A stretch of DNA of 64,000 nucleotides. It comes from Pedobacter psychrotolerans (GTDB lineage: Bacteria; Bacteroidota; Bacteroidia; Sphingobacteriales; Sphingobacteriaceae). The DNA lies in assembly GCF_004340665.1 (NCBI RefSeq), contig NZ_SLWO01000002.1, positions 816,358-880,357 on the forward strand, read 5' to 3'. Below, in pieces: positions 8,301 to 15,569 of this stretch; position 1 is the stretch's first letter, and each line of letters opens with the position of its first letter. A program made the translations under genes and the position numbers. The notes under the pieces were generated by a model. That model was not told the DNA's origin. It made no database searches and saw only the letters and a list, made by a program, of their open reading frames with translations.

Positions 8301-8350
8301 CATTAGAAAATTATTCAGCAGAACTAAACGAGAACGAACATGCACACTAA
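5330..8350 (+). CDS. secreted double-module amidohydrolase-family protein
   Basis: The product has 1006 residues with signal peptide MKKILLAIGLVFSTTFVFAQ. It contains two amidohydrolase-superfamily modules (about residues 25-430 and 560-975) joined by a beta-rich linker with a Lys/Pro-rich stretch near 530-545. The second module keeps the metal ligands of the family: HSH in ITAGIIDEHSHIAG, His in FITCHSYVQ, His in INTFTHILEG and Asp in FNSDDAEMARH. The first has lost the HxH (YPSLIDAFSSYG at that place) and probably has a structural role. The substrate is unknown; related proteins are annotated as imidazolonepropionase-like or dipeptidase-like. The 3' end overlaps the start of a second amidohydrolase gene by 11 bp, so the two are translationally coupled and probably form one periplasmic complex. 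Confidence 0.9.
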   Translation: MKKILLAIGLVFSTTFVFAQQTTFPVNGSYDTRPGMFAFTNATIVVNANQTLTNATLLIKGQTIQAVGAGLSVPKGYVTIDLKGKFIYPSLIDAFSSYGITEAPAQARGFGGQRQSIFVSTKKGAYGWNEAIRPETYVKNIFTADSKKADELRKVGFGSVNVINRDGIARGVSAAVTLNEDADNSLILKDQTAANYSFNKGTSSNDYPTSLMGSIALLRQTYYDSQWYSKQKDEYNISLDEFAKQQTLPQIFEVDGWANVLRADKIGKEFGKKFIIKSGGDEYQRINEVKATGASLIIPLAFPKAYDVEDPAEARNLTLTQMKGWELAPTNPAALEKAGIKFALTAFGLENSRDFWANIRTAIENGLTEKQALLAVTTVPAELLGIGDKVGSLDKGKVANFLISSDNLFKNGNIIFENWVQGKRFIVNKMDVSDVRGTYNLNVDGVGALTLKITGTGGGSTAAIERTGVDSVKTTATFTRNGDWVSINFNLKKNPKGDVRLSGYITSANPITIKGESALADGSTGKFTATYKEPNKETPKKDEPKPSLTVGPVIYPFGAFGATELPKQETVLIKNGTVWTNEKDGVLLNADVLLENGKIKAVGKNLSAGGAKVIDATGKHITAGIIDEHSHIAGSGGINEGAQSVSSEVRIADIINSEDVNIYRQLAGGVTTSHILHGSANPVGGQSQLIKLRWGKSPEELKFAGADGFIKFALGENVKQSNFGTGARFPVTRMGVEQTFVDEFTRAKEYAKAMSVKGNSVRKDLELDAIVEILNNKRFITCHSYVQSEINMLIHVADSLGFKINTFTHILEGYKVADKMKAHGIAGSTFSDWWAYKNEVAEAIPYNGKIMHNVGVTTAFNSDDAEMARHLNQEAGKSVLYGNVPEEDALKFVTLNPAKMLHIDDQVGSLKAGKDADVVIWTANPLSIYAKAEKTFVDGIAYWDIEKDAQIIKSQQSEKARLIQKMLESKSKGGKMQRPAGDAPRLYNCETLENYSAELNENEHAH

Positions 8351-9662
8351 TATAAAAACCTATTTAATGAGTCTGGCTTTTTCGGCAACAAGCCTAACAT
8401 GTTTTGCTCAGGCAAACATTTCGCCAGCAAAAAAGCAAAGTAAAACCATCGCCATTTCAGGCGCAACGGTACATGTTGGTAATGGTACAGTTATTGAAAA
8501 TGGAACCATCATTTTTAGTAATGGAAAAATTGTTTCTGTTACTGCCAACGGGCAAGTACCACAAGGTGATGTAACCCAAATTTCTGCTACAGGAAAACAC
8601 GTATACCCGGGTTTTATTGCAGCTACCACTAACTTAGGTTTAGCAGAAACAGAATCTATCAAGGCAACTTTAGATTTCCAGGAAATAGGCGATTTCAACT
8701 CACACATCCGCTCTATTGTGGCATACAATACCGATTCTAAAGTACCTGCAACTTTAAGAAGCAACGGTGTTTTAATGGCACAACCTACTCCCCAAGGCGG
8801 GATCATTTCTGGAAGTTCATCCGTAGTACAGTTGGATGCCTGGAACTGGGAAGATGCAGCGTTAAGAAAGGATGATGCCATGCACATGACTTGGCCAGTT
8901 ACGCCACGTTTCAGAGGTGGTTTTGGTGGCTTCGGCAGACCGCAAATGTCGCCAGAAGCACTGGCAGAAAGAACGGCAAATTCCATTAATCAGTTAAATT
9001 CTTTCTTCGCTGAAGCAAAGGCTTATGCAGACATGGGTAAACCAGAAGTGATTAATACACGTTTCGAAGCCATGAAAAGGGTTTTTTCTGGTGAAGAAAA
9101 ATTATTTATCACGGCTGATAGTCAGAAGGATATTGTAGCGGCAGTAAACTTTGCAAAGAAATACGGCATTACACCTGTAATCACAGGTGCTGATGAAGCA
9201 TATCTGGTGATCGACTTTTTAAAAGAAAACAACATCAGTTTAGTGGTGAAACAACCTCATGCCCTACCAAACAACAATGATGATGATGTAAACATGCCTT
9301 ATAAAAATGCAGCCATTTTGGCTAACGCAGGTTTAAATGTAGCCTTAAGCATCGATGGTTACTGGCAACAACGCAACTTACCTTTCATGGCTGGTACGGT
9401 TACCGCCTGGGGACTGGATAAAGAAAAAGCACTTTCAACCATTACTTTGAACGCCGCAAAAGTAATGGGGGTTGATAAAACCACTGGAAGTATCGAAACA
9501 GGAAAAGATGCCACTTTCTTCATTTCTGCTGGCGATGCTTTGGATATGAGAACGAACAAAGTAGAACAAGCTTTTATTCAGGGCAGAGATATTAATCTGG
9601 ATAATTTGCACAAGCAACTGGATAAGAAGTTTAGCGATAAGTATACTGCTGAAAAGAAATAG
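8340..9662 (+). CDS. secreted amidohydrolase-family protein lacking metal ligands
   Basis: The product has 440 residues with a signal peptide ending about TSLTCFAQA. The beginning (AISGATVHVGNGTVIENGTIIFSNGKI) and end (GVDKTTGSIETGKDATFFIS, then QAFIQGRDI) are the typical beta-sandwich and closing segments of amidohydrolases. The metal-binding HxH position reads YPGFIAATTNLGLAE, so both His are gone, and no His pair is evident later; it is likely catalytically dead. It overlaps the upstream gene by 11 bp and resembles the N-terminal degenerate module of that protein, so it may be a non-catalytic partner. A Gly/Phe-rich loop (FRGGFGGFGRP) is notable near residue 198. A bidirectional terminator follows at 9692. 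Confidence 0.88.
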   Translation: MHTNIKTYLMSLAFSATSLTCFAQANISPAKKQSKTIAISGATVHVGNGTVIENGTIIFSNGKIVSVTANGQVPQGDVTQISATGKHVYPGFIAATTNLGLAETESIKATLDFQEIGDFNSHIRSIVAYNTDSKVPATLRSNGVLMAQPTPQGGIISGSSSVVQLDAWNWEDAALRKDDAMHMTWPVTPRFRGGFGGFGRPQMSPEALAERTANSINQLNSFFAEAKAYADMGKPEVINTRFEAMKRVFSGEEKLFITADSQKDIVAAVNFAKKYGITPVITGADEAYLVIDFLKENNISLVVKQPHALPNNNDDDVNMPYKNAAILANAGLNVALSIDGYWQQRNLPFMAGTVTAWGLDKEKALSTITLNAAKVMGVDKTTGSIETGKDATFFISAGDALDMRTNKVEQAFIQGRDINLDNLHKQLDKKFSDKYTAEKK

Positions 9663-9691
9663 ATCGGCTAAATTATTAAATGCCTAAAAGT

Positions 9692-9722
9692 AAAACGGCC
9701 GGTAATGAATACCGGCCGTTTT
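9692..9722. terminator. bidirectional terminator
   Basis: A 13-bp perfect stem (9692-9704 with 9710-9722) has a 5-nt loop, A-run on one side and T-run on the other. It serves the amidohydrolase pair (plus) and the lipoprotein gene (minus). Confidence 0.9.
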
Positions 9723-9769
9723 CGCTTAATAAAAAACCTATTATTTACTTAATTGTAAACCTTGAATGT

Positions 9770-11236
9770 TTAGTACGGTATCGTTTGATAAACAATTATG
9801 CCATTAGTAAAGGTTATTTTTATTCCTAATAAGATAACACTCGAATTCCAGGTAGTAATCTGTTTTGCAGCCGACTGAAATTGAGCGAGTGGTAAAAATT
9901 CTGAATTACTTATTGTACATGGACAGCCATTTTTCCCTGCATTTTCCATGATATCGATCATTTCAATGCTTGCCACTTCATTGGCCAAAGCAGGATTAAT
10001 TACAAAATTAGAATTTGTAATATAATTTGGTGCCAGAGATATACTTCTTGTCTGTCCATCATACACTTCACCCGGATAACCGTACTCATCAGTAACCCAG
10101 GTATAAAGCATTTGTTCGTCGTCAGAAATGCTCGAAATATTACCAATACCAAATACGCCCCATGTTATATCTTGAACTGCTCTATAAGCAATTGAATTAG
10201 CCTGAGGTTTTAAATAAACACTAAAAGAAGTTTTTGGTGAGTTTAATTTAATAAACCCCGTTTGATTGATCGTTCCCTTTAATTTTATATTGTACGGAAC
10301 ACCGGCAGAACCACCAGAAAATCCGGAAGCAATCTTCAATATCGTTTTAAGCAGAAGTCCTGAGCCACCACTAACAATATCATCTATATTAGCTTTAGGT
10401 ATGGCTAAAACTTTAGAAAGCCCTTCATTTGTACTGGTAACAAAATTGGATAAATTATTTATTCTTCCCACAACATCCGGTCCGCCAGCTTGAGGCTGTG
10501 CAGTTCCATCCAATTGTATATTTCCATTTACTACTACATCCGATTGTGCAACTTCAGATACACTGATATTGAATGAAGTGTTATTATCAATTGTTTGGCT
10601 ATACTTTTTAACATCAAAATCTGCAATCATCCACTCTTGTACACCAGCAAATGTTACCGCCGTTTGTTTGTAATCACTATTTTTTGTATTTACGTACGGA
10701 TAGGATATATTGTATGGAGGGATTGTAGGGCTATATTCTACCAGATCAGGATATGATGAGTTAGTAGCATAACTCAAAGTAATCTGTTGATACGAAGACA
10801 GAACATCGTATGTTCTAAGTACACAAACCCTCAAAACACCCCTATATTTGTTATAAAGCAATAAAAAGGGATAGGCATTAGCTTCAGTCGGCGTACCAAA
10901 ATCTCGTGAGACTAACATCCAACCATTTGCAGGATACATATCTGCTTTTGAAACATCAACATTACCATAGACTTTTTGAGCACCGTCGATAAAAGGATTT
11001 AATGTTGTGACACTACCAACAGAACCATCAGCATTATTAAAATATGCTGTCCAGCTGTGCTGGGTCCAATCCCAGGATGCATCTAAATTAGGATCACCAG
11101 CATGTAGCGGTCTTGAACTCTTTAACTTCGAATTTGATCTCGAAAAAAGTGCTGTTTCTTTCACTTCGTGCTGATCTTTCTTGCAGGCAGAGATAATCAC
11201 TACCAATAGTAATAATAGTGTATTAATTTTTTTCAT
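9770..11236 (-). CDS. hypothetical secreted lipoprotein
   Basis: The product has 488 residues with a lipoprotein signal: hydrophobic LLLLLVVIISA followed by Cys18 and KKD. The mature part is rich in Ser, Asn, Tyr and Thr, has no membrane helices, and looks beta-rich. A CPC motif (GKNGCPCTISNSEF) lies near residue 442. I recognise no domain and propose no function beyond an exported, probably outer-membrane-anchored protein. The gene and its terminator are bracketed by a 28-bp direct repeat (9625-9652 and 11345-11372), the left copy being the end of the preceding amidohydrolase gene, which suggests the segment arrived by insertion or a rearrangement. Confidence 0.75.
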   Translation of the reverse strand: MKKINTLLLLLVVIISACKKDQHEVKETALFSRSNSKLKSSRPLHAGDPNLDASWDWTQHSWTAYFNNADGSVGSVTTLNPFIDGAQKVYGNVDVSKADMYPANGWMLVSRDFGTPTEANAYPFLLLYNKYRGVLRVCVLRTYDVLSSYQQITLSYATNSSYPDLVEYSPTIPPYNISYPYVNTKNSDYKQTAVTFAGVQEWMIADFDVKKYSQTIDNNTSFNISVSEVAQSDVVVNGNIQLDGTAQPQAGGPDVVGRINNLSNFVTSTNEGLSKVLAIPKANIDDIVSGGSGLLLKTILKIASGFSGGSAGVPYNIKLKGTINQTGFIKLNSPKTSFSVYLKPQANSIAYRAVQDITWGVFGIGNISSISDDEQMLYTWVTDEYGYPGEVYDGQTRSISLAPNYITNSNFVINPALANEVASIEMIDIMENAGKNGCPCTISNSEFLPLAQFQSAAKQITTWNSSVILLGIKITFTNGIIVYQTIPY

Positions 11237-11344
11237 AGCTGTTTTTTCATAAAAAGACAGCTTTTATATTAAGTATATGTAATATAAAAATTATGATAAA
11301 GTAAAAATTCTCCTATATACTGATGTATCACCAACCGAAATATT

Positions 11345-11382
11345 AGAAGTTTAGCGATAAGTATACTGCTGAGATGAAGTAA
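11345..11382 (+). pseudogene. remnant of the amidohydrolase gene 3' end
   Basis: Bases 11345-11372 are identical to 9625-9652, the last codons of the 440-residue amidohydrolase gene (KFSDKYTAE). The frame continues to TAA at 11380-11382 (KFSDKYTAEMK). No body of the gene precedes it, so it is a relic of a duplicated or displaced 3' end. Confidence 0.7.
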
Positions 11383-11429
11383 TATGCATTTAATTGATGA
11401 AACCTTTTTGTACACTGGTCATGAACGAT

Positions 11430-11519
11430 CGTCACCCTGAATTTATTTCAGGGCCTTATTAAAAAAACATCTTATATAAGTCGCAACAAAAAGATGCTGA
11501 AATAAATTCAGCATGACGG
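11430..11519. repeat. dispersed imperfect inverted repeat (ccctgaatttatttcaggg family)
   Basis: The left arm reads cgtcaccctgaatttatttcag and the right arm gctgaaataaattcagcatgacg, about 90 bp in all. This type of intergenic palindrome is common in Bacteroidota. A second degenerate inverted repeat (cccgtagattc... with ...aatctgc / atctgcggg) follows at about 11600-11670. Confidence 0.7.
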
Positions 11520-11700
11520 CATTGCTAACAAAGCAGCTAACATTAGTTTATTGGCTGCTTTTTGTTTCAAAAAGATGATAACTATTGCTGAAGTATTTAT
11601 CCCGTAGATTCAGGAGATTTCCGCAGAAGCAAGTAGCAAAATCTGCGAAATTTGTTTTGATCTGCGGGACAAAGCCTTGCATTATGTTAAGTCATTTTCC

Positions 11701-11727
11701 TATCGGTTCGTGTCTCACCAACCGATA
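11701..11727. repeat. left flanking palindrome of the 21-bp array
   Basis: This reads tatcggttcgtg, tct, caccaaccgata: a 12-bp stem with one mismatch and a 3-nt loop. The same palindrome closes the array at 12080-12102. Confidence 0.8.
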
Positions 11728-11776
11728 AAATCTACTTTGCTCCTGCCTGATACGGCTTACTGAAAAGCTTGTCTTG

Positions 11777-12070
11777 CCAACTGCAAAGTTTATGTTGCCT
11801 ACCGCAAAGCTTATGTTACCTACTGCAAAGCTTATGTTGCCTACTGCAAAGTTTATGTTGCCTACCGCAAAGCTTATGTTACCTACCGCAAAGCTTATGT
11901 TACCTTCTGCAAAGCTTATGTTGCCTACTGCAAAGCTTATGTTGCCTACCGCAAAGCTTATGTTACCTACCGCAAAGCTTATGTTGCCTACCGCAAAGCT
12001 TATGTTGCCTACCGCAAAGCTTATGTTGCCTACCGCAAAGCTTATGTTGCCTACCGCAAAGCTTATGTTG
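11777..12070. repeat. 21-bp tandem array, 14 units
   Basis: The consensus on the minus strand is GCAACATAAGCTTTGCGGTAG. There are 14 consecutive units of exactly 21 bp differing at a few positions (c/t before gcaaag; g/a in ttgcc/ttacc). Because 21 is a multiple of three and the unit lacks stops, several frames stay open and give artificial peptides (NISFAVG on the minus strand; LPTAKLM and CCLPQSL on the plus strand). There are no unique spacers, so it is not CRISPR. The array lies in the 1.07-kb gap before the TonB receptor gene. Confidence 0.9.
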
Positions 12071-12079
12071 CTTCCCCTA

Positions 12080-12102
12080 TCGGTTGGTGTCTCACCAACC
12101 GA
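12080..12102. repeat. right flanking palindrome of the 21-bp array
   Basis: This is a perfect 10-bp stem, tcggttggtg / caccaaccga, with loop tct, matching the palindrome at 11701-11727. Confidence 0.8.
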
Positions 12103-12309
12103 ATTATCCAACTACCCATTCGTGATACAACCATCGAAAGATCCACCTACATGTTCGTGAGATACCTACCAGAATATAAATCAATCAAAAGTTTTTAATT
12201 TAACATCATCCCGAAAATCAAACAATTTGTAAATCATTTCATAACATAAAATCTAAATCGGCTTAACACTACAATAACACCTTTGCATCATAAAAAATCA
12301 GAACTAATC

Positions 12310-15300
12310 ATGATGAAAAATTTACTTATTGCAGTGATGCTGTTTTTATGCTATGCCACCAATTCGGCCATGGCACAAACCACACAAGCATCAATTTCCG
12401 GAATTGTGACGGATGATCAAAAGAAACCCATTCCAGGCGTTTCCATTCAAATTAAAAATAATTCTACTGGTTTTACCACCAGAACCTCTACCAATGCCCA
12501 AGGAGAATACACTTTTAAAGAATTGCCTTTAGGTGGACCTTATACTGTCAAGGCAGTTTATGTTGGCTTTGGCGAACAAACCAGAAATGGTTATATGTTG
12601 AATCTTGGAGATGTGGTTAAAGTAAGCATCACAATGCAGGAAGCTTCACAAAATTTAGAAGCTGTTCAGGTTGTCGCTTCAGGTTTGAGGAACAAAGTTC
12701 AGAATTTTGGTGCTTCAACTGAAATTTCAGCCAAGACAATGAATCAATTACCAGTTAATGGACGTAATTTCTCTAACTTAATGGATTTATCTCCATTGAG
12801 CCGTGGTGGAAATATCTCAGGTCAGTTAGGTTCATCTACCAACTACACTATTGATGGTATGAACGCTAAAAACCCAACTTCAGCAGGCGCCACAACCAGC
12901 CGTAGTGGTGCCCCATACTCTATCTCAATCGAAGCTGTTCGTGAGTTTAAAGTAGTAACTAATCAATATGATGTTACTTTAGGCAGAGCAGGTGGTGGTA
13001 CGGTAACTGCAGTAACTAAATCGGGAACAAACACTATAAGTGGTAGCGCTTTCATGTATGGAAGAGCAGACTGGTTATCATCTCGTTACGATATCAGAGG
13101 AGTAAGGCGTGATAACGATTTTTCTACTTACCAATATGGTTTTACTTTAGGTGGCCCGATCATTAAAGATAAATTACATTATTTTGTGGGCTGGGATCAT
13201 CAAAGAGATGCTCGTCCCTTAATTATTGCAGATGTTAATGGTCCGGAAGATGAAGCTAGATTTAGAATTACCAATAGTACACTTCAAGAATTTACTACTA
13301 TTGCCCGCGATAAATATGGCGTAGCGAGTAGTGATCAATATGGTTCATTCGATAAGAAACGTGGGTCAGACGCTGCATTTGCCCGTTTAGATTGGCAAAT
13401 CAATGAGAAAAATTTGTTAACCATTCGTGATAACTATACAAATGACAGAAACCCTTTGGGATTAGCTGACAATACAGCTATTAACTTCTTTGAAAGTTAC
13501 GGTACAGATAAAAATGTTGACAATAGCTTATTGGCAACTTTGCGTTCAACTATCAACAGTAAAGTAACTAATGAGTTAAAAGTTCAACATTTATATACTT
13601 ACCAGGCGAGTACGCAAAACAGCCAATTAAATGGTGCTATTCCAAGAGCTCAGGTTTTCAACGTTCCATCAACGTTATCTAATGGAACATCTGTTGGAAC
13701 TGATATTCAAATTGGTGGACACCGTTTCGGGCAAGAGGGTTTTACTAACAATGTACTGCAATTGGTAGATAATTTTTATTATAATACAGATAAGATCAAA
13801 TATACTTTCGGTGTTGATGTGATGTATACTCATGCGAAATCCCTTTACGGCAGTGAAGTAAATGGTCGTTTTGAATACCGTAATACAGGAACAACTATTA
13901 GCTCTCTACAAAATTTCAACAATTTAATTCCAAACAGATATTATCGTGAAGTTCCTTTAGTTGCTGATCCGACAGTAAAAGCAGGAATTTGGAACACGGC
14001 TTTATATGGCCAGATGCAAACCAATTTAGCAAAAGGCTTAGAGTTTGTTGGAGGTTTACGTATGGATTATAGTTCTTATCCAAAATCGCCATTAAATCAA
14101 CAGTTGTTTGATGCTATAGGTGTAAGAACCGATCACGAACTAAAACAATTCTTAATTCAGCCAAGAATTCAGTTTAATTGGGATATCAATGAAAACAGAA
14201 CTGACTTCGTACGTTTTGGTGCTGGTATCTTTGGATCAGATATCAATAATTACATGACTATTAATAACCTAACTTTTGATGGTAAGCACTTTGCAACAGT
14301 TGATGTATTTAATGAGTTAGTTCCAAGGCCAGATTTCATCGGTTATAGAAATGGCACAGTAGCAGCTCCAACTGTAACTGCCCAACAGGTTCCTACTATT
14401 AACACTTATGCAGAGGATGCAAAAGTTCCGGTAGTTTATAAAGCCAACTTATCATACAGTAAATTAATCACAGATAAATTCAAGGTAGGGATTACAGGTT
14501 ATGCCACTTTAGGTCGTAATAACTATATGTATGTAGATAGGAATATGGTAGCAACACCATTCTTTACATTAGCTAATGAAGCCAATCGTGGCGTTTTTGT
14601 ACCAACAGTAAATGCTAGTAATGGCGTTGCAGATTGGAAATTGGGAAGATTAACTAATCAATTCGGCCGTGTATTAGAAATGAATAGCAAAGGTAAAGTA
14701 AATCAATTTGCCGTTGTTTTAGATGCAACCTGGAACTACTTTAGAGATGGAGAAATCTCTGCAAGTTTCACCTATAACGATGCGAAAGATAATACTTCAT
14801 ATAACGGTAATGTGGCAAATACTGCAACACTTTCTCTTCCGGTAAAAGATGATCCGAGAGATTTAAGTAAGATGTCATACTCAGATGGTCAATTCCGTAA
14901 TAAGGTAGTTGTTTACGGAACTTTGCCAACATTTTATGGGGTAACTATTGGCGTTCGTTATTCAGGAATTGGAGGTACGCGTTATAGTTTATTATCTGGC
15001 GGAAATATCAACGGCGATTTCGTAGCTACAAATGATTTAGCTTTTGTTTTCGATAGAAATAATGCAAATGTTCCTGCCAGTGTGCGTGCTGGATTACAAA
15101 CGCTACTTGATAATCCTTTAGCAAGCCAAAGCTTAAAAGATTATATCACCAAATATTCTGGTCAAATAGCAGAGCGTAATGGTGGTGTGAATGGTTTCTA
15201 CGGCATTGTTGATTTACGTATAGCTAAGAAATTTAAAATATATAAAACACATAACATTGAAATTTCTGGCGATATTTTCAACTTTGGTAACTTATTAAAG

Positions 15301-15465
15301 AAGAAATGGGGTGTAAACGAAACTTTAGGTTCTCAGGCTTTATATGCAGTAACTGGGTTTGACAATGCTGCAAAAGCATATTCGTACCGTGTAAATAACA
15401 CTGGTATTGTAACGCCATCAGGTAACCCTTGGCAAGCACAAATCGGTTTGAGATACGGATTTTAG
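12310..15465 (+). CDS. TonB-dependent receptor, Oar/CarboxypepD_reg type
   Basis: This outer-membrane beta-barrel receptor of about 1051 residues has a signal peptide (MMKNLLIAVMLFLCYATNSAMAQ). A carboxypeptidase-regulatory-like domain follows (ASISGIVTDDQKKPIPGVSIQIKNN, ending near residue 105), then a plug domain (LPVNGRNFSNLMDLSPLSRG, NYTIDGMNAKNP, SIEAVREFKVVTNQYDVTLGRAGGG). The long barrel ends in LRYGF, the C-terminal aromatic expected of an outer-membrane protein. It lacks SusC signatures and no SusD partner is adjacent, so it belongs to the Oar-like class; the ligand is unknown. An in-frame ATG at 12283 exists, but a CACCTTTGCA box at 12274-12283 would put the transcript start after it, so 12310 is preferred. 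Confidence 0.92.
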   Translation: MMKNLLIAVMLFLCYATNSAMAQTTQASISGIVTDDQKKPIPGVSIQIKNNSTGFTTRTSTNAQGEYTFKELPLGGPYTVKAVYVGFGEQTRNGYMLNLGDVVKVSITMQEASQNLEAVQVVASGLRNKVQNFGASTEISAKTMNQLPVNGRNFSNLMDLSPLSRGGNISGQLGSSTNYTIDGMNAKNPTSAGATTSRSGAPYSISIEAVREFKVVTNQYDVTLGRAGGGTVTAVTKSGTNTISGSAFMYGRADWLSSRYDIRGVRRDNDFSTYQYGFTLGGPIIKDKLHYFVGWDHQRDARPLIIADVNGPEDEARFRITNSTLQEFTTIARDKYGVASSDQYGSFDKKRGSDAAFARLDWQINEKNLLTIRDNYTNDRNPLGLADNTAINFFESYGTDKNVDNSLLATLRSTINSKVTNELKVQHLYTYQASTQNSQLNGAIPRAQVFNVPSTLSNGTSVGTDIQIGGHRFGQEGFTNNVLQLVDNFYYNTDKIKYTFGVDVMYTHAKSLYGSEVNGRFEYRNTGTTISSLQNFNNLIPNRYYREVPLVADPTVKAGIWNTALYGQMQTNLAKGLEFVGGLRMDYSSYPKSPLNQQLFDAIGVRTDHELKQFLIQPRIQFNWDINENRTDFVRFGAGIFGSDINNYMTINNLTFDGKHFATVDVFNELVPRPDFIGYRNGTVAAPTVTAQQVPTINTYAEDAKVPVVYKANLSYSKLITDKFKVGITGYATLGRNNYMYVDRNMVATPFFTLANEANRGVFVPTVNASNGVADWKLGRLTNQFGRVLEMNSKGKVNQFAVVLDATWNYFRDGEISASFTYNDAKDNTSYNGNVANTATLSLPVKDDPRDLSKMSYSDGQFRNKVVVYGTLPTFYGVTIGVRYSGIGGTRYSLLSGGNINGDFVATNDLAFVFDRNNANVPASVRAGLQTLLDNPLASQSLKDYITKYSGQIAERNGGVNGFYGIVDLRIAKKFKIYKTHNIEISGDIFNFGNLLKKKWGVNETLGSQALYAVTGFDNAAKAYSYRVNNTGIVTPSGNPWQAQIGLRYGF

Positions 15466-15502
15466 TCAACGAAAGATACCCTGTATCTTTCTAAAAAGTC
15501 AT

Positions 15503-15540
15503 AAAAAAAGGGAATGGATTTTAATCCGTTCCCTTTTTTT
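15503..15540 (+). terminator. rho-independent terminator after the TonB receptor
   Basis: Arms 15503-15519 and 15524-15540 form a 17-bp stem with one G-U pair, ending in seven T. A smaller hairpin (gaaagatac / gtatctttc) precedes it at 15471-15491. Confidence 0.9.
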
Positions 15541-15569
15541 ATGTTTGTAAAATAAACAACAAAACTTTA

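Noticed and set aside
11777..12070. CRISPR array
   Set aside because: Units are contiguous 21-mers without unique spacers and there are no cas genes.
11692..12160. Repetitive proteins NISFAVG (minus) and LPTAKLM / CCLPQSL (plus)
   Set aside because: A stop-free 21-bp repeat keeps several frames open at once; no signal, start context or neighbour supports a gene.
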